A stretch of 23,908 bases of DNA, from NCBI GenBank assembly GCA_964642165.1, contig CAZXOC010000086.1:1-23908 (forward strand), read 5' to 3'. The notes under the pieces are model-generated. The model searched no databases. It saw nothing but the letters and a program-made list of their open reading frames with translations, and was not told where the DNA came from. Made by a program: the position numbers and the translations under genes. Origin of the DNA: CAYRVX01 sp964642165. Its GTDB lineage: Bacteria > Planctomycetota > Phycisphaerae > SM23-33. This document shows positions 14,337-21,619 of this stretch, in pieces (position 1 is the stretch's first letter; every line of letters starts with the position of its first letter).

Positions 14337-14708
14337 TCACTGCTCTGTAGCCACCACCGAGGACCACTGGACGAGCTCGTCCAGTTCCGGCGCCTGGAGC
14401 ATGATGTCCTGCATGGCCTCGTGGAGCAGCTTCAGCGCGGGGGTCCGAGCCTCGCGGTCGCGGATGTACCGGCGGAACAGCTCGGCCACCTCCAGCCTTC
14501 GGGGCGTATGGGCCGCCCACCGGTCGTGGGTCGCGCCGTCCCGATAGGACACGGCCAGGACGTACCCCGGTGCCTCCGTTCGGTACAGCCGGATGTGGTA
14601 CTCGTGCCAGCCGTCCGTCTCCTGCGACCGGACCTCCCGCTTGGCGATCAGGTCGCCGAAGAAGGTCAGCATGGGCTGGCCGGTCCTGGGAACGCGGTGC
14701 TTGCTCAT
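14337..14708 (-). CDS. Hypothetical protein, 123 residues
   Basis: I do not recognise a family. The protein starts MSKHRVPRTGQPMLTFFGD, then has a beta-rich segment (DGWHEYHIRLYRTEAPGYVLAVSYRDG) split by Gly and Pro, followed by helices rich in Leu, Glu and Arg (LEVAELFRRYIRDRE; LLHEAMQDIM). No signal peptide or membrane segment is seen. Start 14708 has GAGGAG about 8 nt upstream, so translation looks real. It converges with the sulfatase gene (55 bp between the stops), and the region upstream runs into the assembly gap, so operon partners on that side are unknown. Confidence 0.7.
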   Translation of the reverse strand: MSKHRVPRTGQPMLTFFGDLIAKREVRSQETDGWHEYHIRLYRTEAPGYVLAVSYRDGATHDRWAAHTPRRLEVAELFRRYIRDREARTPALKLLHEAMQDIMLQAPELDELVQWSSVVATEQ

Positions 14709-15148
14709 CGGCGCATCTCCTCTTCGGGAACCTCGCGTGCCGTCGCGCCCCGGCTGGTATGCCGATGCGTTCTGCGCGCCGGAACGCAACCATGCCGCCA
14801 CGTCGAAGCCGGTATTCTCACGGCTCGCGGNNNNNNNNNNNNNNNNNNNNNNNNNNNNNNNNNNNNNNNNNNNNNNNNNNNNNNNNNNNNNNNNNNNNNN
14901 NNNNNNNNNNNNNNNNNNNNNNNNNNNNNNCTCGCGGCACGGAACGGGGCACCCTAAGCGCCGCTATGGAAGGAGCGTGTGCGAGACGGCCGGCAGGGCG
15001 CCGTCCGGCGTCGGTCGGCTCGCGTCCCACGGCCGGTCGCCCGCGCGCGCCCGTGGCAGTGACAGTTTCGACGCCCCGCCGGCGATCTCGCGTCCCCGTT
15101 GCCTCTCCCGCGCGCGGCGTCCGCGATGCGCGGCGGAGACCCGCCCGA
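14709..15148. other. Gene-free stretch interrupted by an assembly gap
   Basis: Apart from 100 Ns this stretch holds no coding sequence I can support on either strand. Long open frames cross it, including across the Ns, but they lack RBSs, are Arg/Pro/Ala-rich and fit GC-rich noncoding sequence. A gene truncated by the gap cannot be excluded. Confidence 0.5.
14831..14930. other. Assembly gap of 100 Ns
   Basis: Exactly 100 Ns, the usual placeholder for a gap of unknown size. CTCGCGG occurs immediately left (14824-14830) and immediately right (14931-14937) of the gap, which may mean the contig ends overlap. Confidence 0.99.
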
Positions 15149-15177
15149 TTGACATGCCTACGCGCCGAACATAGCAT
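15149..15177 (+). promoter_or_regulatory. Promoter of the lipoprotein-histidine kinase pair
   Basis: A perfect TTGACA (15149-15154) is followed after 17 bp by TAGCAT (15172-15177). An overlapping TACACT-GG (15177-15182) resembles the other -10 boxes here but lies 22 bp from the -35. The start is expected near 15184, leaving about 40 nt of leader. Confidence 0.6.
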
Positions 15178-15223
15178 ACACTGGCGGTGGCGGTGTGGCC
15201 GACGGGCGGCCGGTGGCTGTAGG

Positions 15224-16084
15224 ATGATGAGACGATTCGCTCTGCTGGTGATGTTGTTCTCGGCCGGGGGACTGGCGGGCTGTCCGGACGACCTCGGCGA
15301 CGGCAACGGCTTGACGCCTCGTCCCGCGCCGCGGACCTTCCTGTCGAACCCTTTCCGCAACACCCGTGACCCCAACGCCAACGGCCGGACCAAGCCGACC
15401 CACCGCCTCGTGGTGACGATGAGGGTCGCCAGCATCGAGGTGCCCGTCGGGACGGCCAGCGGCTCGGAGGAGATCTGGAGCTACCTCGACGAGGAGCCCG
15501 TCCGAGCGGTCCGCTCGGCGAACCTCGGGCGCAACGGATTGCGCGTGGGGCTGGGCAAGCTGGGCACCTGGCCGGACTTGGCGCGGATCTTCAAGCGCAT
15601 GACGGGGCGCAGCCCGGAGCAGAAGATGGTCGCCTGCATCCCGGGCAATCCCCTGCCCGTTGTCCTGAAGGAGCGGCGCGAAGCCCGGACCGTCTTCACC
15701 TTCCACGACGATCGGACCCTCAGCGGGCGCGACTACCCCGCCGGAGACTACCTCCTGGCCGTCGTCTGCACCCTCGACGAGGACAACCCCTCCGAGATCC
15801 TCCTGACGGCCATGCCCCAGGTCCGCAGCTCGCGCCGCAGCACGCACTACGTCATGGGGGACCGCGGCCCGAGGATCGTCACCCGCCCGGAGGTCTTCGG
15901 CTTCCCGCAGTTGACGTTCCAACTGCGCGTGCCCGGTGAGAGTTTCCTCGTCATCGGGCCCGGGGCCAACGCGCGGAACCCCACCAGCGTGGGACACCAC
16001 TTCCTGGTCAAGAAGAAACAAGGCATGGAGTTCGAGACGCTGCTCGTGCTGATCCCGGAGGTGCTGGCCGCCCCGGTCAAGTGA
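15224..16084 (+). CDS. Putative lipoprotein of unknown function
   Basis: This 286-residue protein has a lipoprotein signal peptide: MMRRFALLVMLFSAGG followed by the lipobox LAGC with Cys20 as the lipidation site. A short Pro/Asn/Arg-rich linker leads to a globular, beta-rich domain containing VVTMRVASIEVPVGTASG, SYLDEEPVRAVRSANLGRNG, RTVFTFHDDRTLSGRDYPAG and the C-terminal SFLVIGPGANARNP ... GHHFLVKKKQ. It seems similar to conserved planctomycete hypotheticals, though that is from memory and I know no function. Two adjacent ATGs (15224, 15227) are possible; the SD is poor (GTAGG just upstream), but the promoter at 15149-15177 and the signal peptide support the start. A sensor histidine kinase gene begins 45 bp downstream on the same strand. 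Confidence 0.8.
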   Translation: MMRRFALLVMLFSAGGLAGCPDDLGDGNGLTPRPAPRTFLSNPFRNTRDPNANGRTKPTHRLVVTMRVASIEVPVGTASGSEEIWSYLDEEPVRAVRSANLGRNGLRVGLGKLGTWPDLARIFKRMTGRSPEQKMVACIPGNPLPVVLKERREARTVFTFHDDRTLSGRDYPAGDYLLAVVCTLDEDNPSEILLTAMPQVRSSRRSTHYVMGDRGPRIVTRPEVFGFPQLTFQLRVPGESFLVIGPGANARNPTSVGHHFLVKKKQGMEFETLLVLIPEVLAAPVK

Positions 16085-16129
16085 GCGTCGCGACAACGGC
16101 CCCGCACGGAAGCGGTGTGATGCGCCCGG

Positions 16130-17284
16130 ATGAACGAAGACAGCCCACCGCGGACGCCGTCGCCCGACGAGGGCTTCTACCGCCGCCTGTGTGCGCACGC
16201 CCCGGTCGCCCTGCTCAGCACCGACCTGTCCTTCCGCGTGGTGACGTGCAACGCGGCGGCCGGGCGCCTGCTGGGCACCCCGCCCGAGGACGTCCTCGGC
16301 CGGCCCCTCGCCGACGCCGTCCCCGCCGACCGGCGCCGGCTCCTGGGGCGGCTGCTGCGCCGCACCGCCGAGCACGGCACGCCCAGTGACTTCCACGTCC
16401 GCCTGCCCGGCGCCGGGGGCAAGGGGCGCGACCTCCTGGCCGTCCTGGCGCCCGTGCCCGGCGCCGACGGGCGGGTGCAGGGCGTCGCCGCCTGGATCCT
16501 CGACGAGACCAGCCGAAAACGCCTACGGGAGCGCCTCGCCCAGGCGGAGAAGATGGCCTCGCTCGGCACGCTCGCCGGCGGCGTGGCCCACCACTTCAAC
16601 AACATCCTCGGCGGCGTCGCCACGTTCGTGGACTTCGCGCTGACCAGCGGCGACGCGACCGCCATGCGCCGCGCCCTCCAGATGACCGCCGAGGCCGCCG
16701 CACGCGCCTCCCGCATCACCCAGTCCCTGCTGACCTTTGCCGAGCGCGACAGGCTCAGCCGCGACCTGGCCGATCTGACCGAGGTCGTCCTGACCTTCGT
16801 GCACCTCATCGAGCGCCCGCTCGAAGAACGCGAGATCCGCCTCCACCTCGACCTCAAACCCGTGCCGGTCCTCGCCGTCGAGGCCGGCGTCATGCACCAG
16901 GTCCTCGGCCACCTCCTGACCAACGCCGAGGAGGCCATGCCCAACGGCGGCACCATCGCCCTGACCCTCGAACGCGCCGAGGACGGCGTCCGCCTGACCT
17001 TCGCCGACACCGGCTGCGGCATCAAGCCCGAGCACCAGCCGCTCGTCTTCGAGCCGTTCTTCACCACCAAGGGCCTGCTGGCCGGCGGCGACCAGGCGAA
17101 CCCCGGCCTGGGGCTGTCCGTCGTTCACGGCCTCGTCCTGGAGATGGGTGGGAAGATCTCCGTCGAGTCCGAGCCCGAGCGGGGCGCGAGGTTCATCCTC
17201 TCCTTCCCCATTCCCGACGGGCGCCGCGGCCGGGACGCCGAGGTGTTGGAGCGCGGCGCGCCCGCCGACGGCCGCGAGCCGTAG
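16130..17284 (+). CDS. PAS-domain sensor histidine kinase (orphan)
   Basis: This 384-residue kinase has a PAS domain at ~15-125 (LLSTDLSFRVVTCNAAAGRLLG), then a linker helix and the dimerisation/phosphoacceptor helix with MASLGTLAGGVAHHFNNILGG split at the H-box (phospho-His likely H154). A GHKL ATPase domain follows with N-box LLTNAEEAMPNGG (~258-276), G1 ADTGCGI, an F-box-like FEPFFTTK and G2 GLGLSVVHG. The NtrB-like H-box usually reads HDFNN; here it is HHFNN. No membrane segment is seen, so it is cytoplasmic and probably senses an internal signal through PAS. No response regulator is in the window. The start at 16130 has no clear SD; proximity to the lipoprotein gene suggests cotranscription. 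The C-terminal ~15 residues are low-complexity. Confidence 0.93.
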   Translation: MNEDSPPRTPSPDEGFYRRLCAHAPVALLSTDLSFRVVTCNAAAGRLLGTPPEDVLGRPLADAVPADRRRLLGRLLRRTAEHGTPSDFHVRLPGAGGKGRDLLAVLAPVPGADGRVQGVAAWILDETSRKRLRERLAQAEKMASLGTLAGGVAHHFNNILGGVATFVDFALTSGDATAMRRALQMTAEAAARASRITQSLLTFAERDRLSRDLADLTEVVLTFVHLIERPLEEREIRLHLDLKPVPVLAVEAGVMHQVLGHLLTNAEEAMPNGGTIALTLERAEDGVRLTFADTGCGIKPEHQPLVFEPFFTTKGLLAGGDQANPGLGLSVVHGLVLEMGGKISVESEPERGARFILSFPIPDGRRGRDAEVLERGAPADGREP

Positions 17285-17343
17285 CCCCGCCGAGCCCGAC
17301 CGTCCCGCCGAGCGCACTGCCCGTTGGTTGCCCTCCGGCCGGT

Positions 17344-18285
17344 CTACTTGCCGCCCTTGCCCATCTTGACGCTGAGCAGCCGTTCGGTGAGAGAGCCCTT
17401 GCCGGACGGTTTCCCCTCGCTGAGCGGCGCGTCCTGGAGGGGTTTCGGCTCGGCATCGGGCTTCTTGTCGGCCGCTGGGAGTGTGGCCGCCGGCTGCACC
17501 ATCGACGGGATCGCGTGCGGATAGTGCATCCGCATGCATGCCCGGGCGAACTTCACGTGGACGATCAGCCAGACCAGCAGCGCGACGACCGGGTAGGCGA
17601 CGAAGCGGGCGTAATAGAGGAGCGGCTCCTGCCAGCCCGCGCTGCCCGCGGCGGCGACCTGCCGCCGGGCGACCTGAAGCTCGCCGAGGTTGTACAGCGC
17701 CCCGCAGGCGAGGCTGCTCTTGGTGAGCACCTGCTGCCAGGGCATGACCATCGCGAAGAGGATCAGCGACCAGAAGAACGCGCTGATGAGCCCCGCCATG
17801 CCGCCGAGCTTGCCGACCAGGCTCAGCCCGACGGCGAACAGCAGCGTGATGACCAGGAGCATCGCCGCCACCATGGCGACGAACTTCGCCCCGGGCAGCG
17901 ACCACCGAAGGGCGACCTCCCACTTCTGCGCCTTGCTGAGCGTGGCCACGGGCCCGAGCGCGGGTGCCGTCGCGGCGGGCGCGGCGGCCCCGGCCTTCGG
18001 CTTCTTGGCAGCGGCGGCCGGGGCCTTCGCCTTCTTGGCAGCGGGCTTCTTGGCGGGGGCCTTGCCGGGCTTGCCGGGCGCGGGGGCCGCCGGCCTCGCC
18101 GGCGTCAGGACGACACTCGCCGTCTCGCCCTCCAGCACGCCGCCGGATTGCACCAGCACGAAGGCCACCAACTGGAAGATCAGCATCACCCCCACCAGCA
18201 GCCAGAAGAGCATTCTCGCCGAACGCGTGGACTTCATCGCGTCGGCGAATTCGCCCGGGCGGACATCATACTGAATCTGCTGCAT
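17344..18285 (-). CDS. Membrane protein with Lys/Ala/Pro-rich loop
   Basis: I do not recognise a defined family. The 313-residue protein has one predicted membrane segment near residues 25-46 (MLFWLLVGVMLIFQLVAFVL), then a Lys/Ala/Pro-rich stretch at ~62-110 (KPGKAPAKKPAAKKAKAP and similar) resembling histone-H1 tails. Three more membrane segments follow at ~134-157, 163-188 and 226-245, and then a charged, Pro/Lys-rich C-terminal tail. Start 18285 has AAGGAG 8 nt upstream. The gene begins 29 bp after hemL on the same strand and is probably cotranscribed. It converges with the histidine kinase gene. The K/A/P repeat is encoded by repeated GC-rich codons and may vary in length between strains. 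Confidence 0.8.
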   Translation of the reverse strand: MQQIQYDVRPGEFADAMKSTRSARMLFWLLVGVMLIFQLVAFVLVQSGGVLEGETASVVLTPARPAAPAPGKPGKAPAKKPAAKKAKAPAAAAKKPKAGAAAPAATAPALGPVATLSKAQKWEVALRWSLPGAKFVAMVAAMLLVITLLFAVGLSLVGKLGGMAGLISAFFWSLILFAMVMPWQQVLTKSSLACGALYNLGELQVARRQVAAAGSAGWQEPLLYYARFVAYPVVALLVWLIVHVKFARACMRMHYPHAIPSMVQPAATLPAADKKPDAEPKPLQDAPLSEGKPSGKGSLTERLLSVKMGKGGK

Positions 18286-18314
18286 CGCGGACTCCTTCGC
18301 TGCGGCGCGGGATT

Positions 18315-19622
18315 CTACAGGAGCTTGGCGGCCTTGGCGAACGCCAGCCCGGCCGCCTCGCAGGTCCTGCCGATGTCCTCCTCGCTGTGGGCGGCGGAGG
18401 CGAACATGGCCTCGAACTGACTGGGGGCCAGGTAGACCCCGGCGGCGAGCATGGCGTGGAAGTAGGCGGCGTAGGCCTTGGCGTTGCTGGCCGTCGCGGA
18501 GGCGTAGTCGGTGACCTCGCCCGGCGTGAAGAAGCAGCCGAGCATGCTCCCGACGCGGTTGAGGCAGACGCGCCCGCCCAGGTCGGCGCCGGCGGCGGCC
18601 TTGCGCAGGCCCGCCTCCAGCAGGGCGCTCTTGCGCTCCAGCTCCTCGTAGAAGCCCTCGGCGCGGAGTTCCTGGAGGGTAGCCAGCCCCGCCGCCATGG
18701 CCGCCGGATTGCCCGAGAGCGTTCCGGCCTGGTAGACCGGTCCCTCCGGCGCGAGGTGTTTCATCACGTCGGCCGGTCCGCCGAAGGCGCCCACCGGCAT
18801 CCCGCCGCCGACGATCTTGCCGAGGACGGTGAGGTCCGGGCGGACGCCGTAGAGCGCCTGGGCGCCGCCAAACGCCACGCGGAAGCCCGTCATGACCTCG
18901 TCGAAGATCAGCAGCGCCCCGTGAGCGTCGCAGACGTCGCGCAGGGACGAAAGATACCCCTCCGCCGGCGGCACGACGCCCATGTTGCCCGCGACGGGCT
19001 CGACGAGCACCGCCGCGATCTCTTCGCCGTGCTCCGCGAAGGCCGCCCGCATCGCGCCGGCGTCGTTGTACGCCACCAGCAGCGTGTCCGCCGTCGCCGA
19101 GGCCGGCACGCCCGCCGACGAAGGCACGCCCAGCGTCGTCGCGCCGCTCCCGGCCGACACCAGCAGCGCGTCGGCGTGGCCGTGGTAGCAGCCGATGAAC
19201 TTGACGATCTTTTCGCGCCCCGTCGCCCCGCGGGTGAGGCGGACCGCCGACATGGCCGCCTCCGTGCCGCTGGAGACGAACCGCAGCTTCTCGATGGACT
19301 CCACCGCCGCCACGATCGCCTCGGCGAGGTGCGTCTCCACCTCCGTCGGCGCGCCGTAGCTCGTGCCGCGGTGGATGGCCTTGCAGATCGCCGTCACGAC
19401 CGGCTCGGGGGCGTGCCCGAGAATCGCCGGCCCGTAGCTGCCCACGTAGTCGATGTACTCGTTGCCGTCGATGTCGGTGAGCTTCGAGCCCTTGGCCCGC
19501 TCGATGACCGGCGGCGTGCCGCCCACCGCCGAGAAGGCCCGCACCGGCGAGTTCACCCCGCCGACCAGGACCTTCCCGCCGCGGCGGAACGCGGCCTGCG
19601 ATTTCTTCGTGCCTTCCGTCAT
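18315..19622 (-). CDS. hemL: Glutamate-1-semialdehyde 2,1-aminomutase
   Basis: This 435-residue PLP enzyme converts glutamate-1-semialdehyde to 5-aminolevulinate, the C5 route to tetrapyrroles. Signatures are VGGVNSPVRAF (20-30), the glycine-rich FVSSGTEAAMSAVRL (115-129), CYHGHAD, the PLP-ring contact IFDEVMTGFR (239-248) and LGKIVGGGMPVGAFGG with the Schiff-base Lys269. The length is typical for the family. The start at 19622 gives the standard N-terminus; the SD is weak and no convincing promoter was found. A membrane protein gene follows 29 bp downstream. The divergent GH2 gene starts 230 bp away. Confidence 0.97.
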   Translation of the reverse strand: MTEGTKKSQAAFRRGGKVLVGGVNSPVRAFSAVGGTPPVIERAKGSKLTDIDGNEYIDYVGSYGPAILGHAPEPVVTAICKAIHRGTSYGAPTEVETHLAEAIVAAVESIEKLRFVSSGTEAAMSAVRLTRGATGREKIVKFIGCYHGHADALLVSAGSGATTLGVPSSAGVPASATADTLLVAYNDAGAMRAAFAEHGEEIAAVLVEPVAGNMGVVPPAEGYLSSLRDVCDAHGALLIFDEVMTGFRVAFGGAQALYGVRPDLTVLGKIVGGGMPVGAFGGPADVMKHLAPEGPVYQAGTLSGNPAAMAAGLATLQELRAEGFYEELERKSALLEAGLRKAAAGADLGGRVCLNRVGSMLGCFFTPGEVTDYASATASNAKAYAAYFHAMLAAGVYLAPSQFEAMFASAAHSEEDIGRTCEAAGLAFAKAAKLL

Positions 19623-19789
19623 TCTGTCCGCCGGGGCCGGAGACCCGCGGGCGGTCGCCGGCAGACCAAAACACAGTCACTACATTGGGGAACGGGGACA
19701 TTCTCCGGCGGTTCCGCGAGGGCACGCAAGAGTTTTCTCCGCTGCCGGAGTGTCGCGGTCGGGATGAGGGGAGCTGTGCCTTGCGGGCG

Positions 19790-19818
19790 TTGCCCGCCCG
19801 CGGTCGGGGCAGTAGAGT
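19790..19818 (+). promoter_or_regulatory. Promoter of the GH2-GH51 operon
   Basis: TTGCCC (19790-19795), a 17-bp spacer and TAGAGT (19813-19818) predict a start near 19825. The ~28-nt leader includes AGGAAGGAG ahead of the ATG at 19853. Confidence 0.5.
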
Positions 19819-19852
19819 GTGTCGGCCCTCACGCAGGAAGGAGCAGCAGTCC

Positions 19853-21616
19853 ATGGCAGCCCAGAGCGACGTTCCCCGACGCGAGCACCCGCGCCCGCAG
19901 TTTCGGCGCGAGGACTGGATCAACCTGAACGGCCGGTGGAGCTTCGCGCTGGACGCGGGCAAGAGCGGCCGGCAGCGCGGCTGGCCCGCCAGCGCCGGCT
20001 TCGACCGCGAGATCCTCGTGCCGTTCTGCCCGGAGAGCCGGCTCTCGGGCGTCGAGCACACCGACTTCATCGAGTGCATGTGGTACCAGCGCGCGATCGA
20101 CGTGCCCGCCGACTGGGCCGGGCGACGCGCGCTGCTGCACTTCGGCGCGGTGGACTACCACTGCGAGGTCTTCCTGGACGGGCAGCTTGCCGGCCGGCAT
20201 TGGGGCGGCTCGTCCTCGTTCGCGCTGGACGTCACGCGCCTGGTCCGGCCGGGCGAGACGCACAGCCTGGTGGTCCACGTCCGCGACGAGGTCCGCTCCG
20301 GCCGCCAGCCCCGCGGCAAGCAGTGTCCGGACTTCGCCTCCCGCGGGTGCGTGTACACGCGAACGACGGGCATCTGGCAGACCGTCTGGCTGGAGGCCGT
20401 CGCGCCGAACGGCCTGGCGGGCGTGCACATCCTGCCGGACCTGGACGACGGGCGAATCGTGCTCCTGCCGACCTTCCGCGAGGCCAAGGCCGGACTGACG
20501 TTCCGAGCCACGCTGACGGAGGGCGATGCGCCCGTGGCGCAGGCGAGCGTCGCGGCCGCCAACGCGGCGTCCTTCGCGCTGAAGCCCAAGGACCCCAAGC
20601 GCTGGTCGCCCGACTCGCCCTTCCTGTACGACCTCCTGCTGGAGGTGCTCGACGGCGACGGGCAGGTGCTGGACACGGTAAGCAGCTACGCCGGCCTGCG
20701 GAAGGTGCACGTCGAGGACGGCCGCGTGCTGCTGAACAACGAGCCGTTCCGCCTCCGCCTCGTGCTGGACCAGGGCTTCTATCCCGACGGCATCTGGACG
20801 GCCCCGAGCGACGAGGCCCTGCGGCGGGACATCGAGCTGTCGATGGCCGCCGGGTTCAACGGCGCGCGGCTGCACCAGAAGGTCTTCGAGGAGCGCTTCC
20901 ACACCTGGGCCGACCGGCTGGGCTACCTGACGTGGGGCGAGTCGGCGAGTTGGGGCCTGACGTTGGGCGACGGCGACGCCGCGGCCGCCAGCGCGCGGAA
21001 CTTCCTCGGCGAGTGGCGCGAGATCGTCGTCCGCGACCGCAACCACCCGTCGATCGTCGCGTGGAGCCCGTTCAACGAGACGCGCGGCGGCGCCGAGCAG
21101 CCCGGCCACGGGCGCCTGCACGTCGAGGCCTACGAGCTGACCCGCGCGCTCGATCCGACGCGCCCCGTCAATGACTCCAGCGGCTACGTCCACGTGCGGA
21201 CCGACCTGTGGACGGTGCACAGCTACGAGCCGGACCCGGCGAAGCTCACCGGGAAGCTCACGCCGGATGACGACGGCGGCGTCTTCCGCAACTTCCCCGA
21301 CGTGGAGGCGCCCTACGAGGGCCAGCCGTACCTCGTCGACGAGTTCGGCGGGATCAAGTGGGTCCCGCCCGAGCGCCAGCCGCACAGCGAAATCTCCTGG
21401 GGCTACGGGCAGGGCCCCGGGACGCTCGAGGAGTTCTACGAGCGCCTCGCCGGGCTGGTGGCGGCGCTGGACGGCCTGGACCACGTCTGCGGCTGGTGCT
21501 ACACGCAGCTCACCGACGTGGAGCAGGAGCAGAACGGCGTCTACAACTACGACCGCACGGCGAAGTTCGACATGGAGCGCATCGCCCGGATCTTCCGTGG
21601 CGAGAAGGGAGCGTGA
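19853..21616 (+). CDS. Glycoside hydrolase family 2 protein (beta-galactosidase/beta-glucuronidase-like)
   Basis: This 587-residue glycosidase has the GH2 layout: a sugar-binding jelly-roll domain (~10-185, with WYQRAIDVPADW and VFLDGQLAGRHWGG), an immunoglobulin-like domain (~190-285) and a TIM barrel. The acid/base Glu is in AWSPFNET (E409) and the nucleophile Glu in YLVDEFGGIKW (E497), matching GH2 positions. GH2 enzymes remove beta-linked Gal, GlcA, Man or related sugars; specificity is unknown. No signal peptide is visible, so it probably acts on imported oligosaccharides in the cytoplasm. AGGAAGGAG precedes the ATG by ~9 nt. The GH51 gene begins 3 bp after the stop, clearly one operon. 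Confidence 0.93.
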   Translation: MAAQSDVPRREHPRPQFRREDWINLNGRWSFALDAGKSGRQRGWPASAGFDREILVPFCPESRLSGVEHTDFIECMWYQRAIDVPADWAGRRALLHFGAVDYHCEVFLDGQLAGRHWGGSSSFALDVTRLVRPGETHSLVVHVRDEVRSGRQPRGKQCPDFASRGCVYTRTTGIWQTVWLEAVAPNGLAGVHILPDLDDGRIVLLPTFREAKAGLTFRATLTEGDAPVAQASVAAANAASFALKPKDPKRWSPDSPFLYDLLLEVLDGDGQVLDTVSSYAGLRKVHVEDGRVLLNNEPFRLRLVLDQGFYPDGIWTAPSDEALRRDIELSMAAGFNGARLHQKVFEERFHTWADRLGYLTWGESASWGLTLGDGDAAAASARNFLGEWREIVVRDRNHPSIVAWSPFNETRGGAEQPGHGRLHVEAYELTRALDPTRPVNDSSGYVHVRTDLWTVHSYEPDPAKLTGKLTPDDDGGVFRNFPDVEAPYEGQPYLVDEFGGIKWVPPERQPHSEISWGYGQGPGTLEEFYERLAGLVAALDGLDHVCGWCYTQLTDVEQEQNGVYNYDRTAKFDMERIARIFRGEKGA

Positions 21617-21619
21617 GCG

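Noticed and set aside
14570..16084. 504-codon frame crossing the N gap into the lipoprotein gene
   Set aside because: The Ns make the frame meaningless, and the real start at 15224 has a signal peptide and a promoter.
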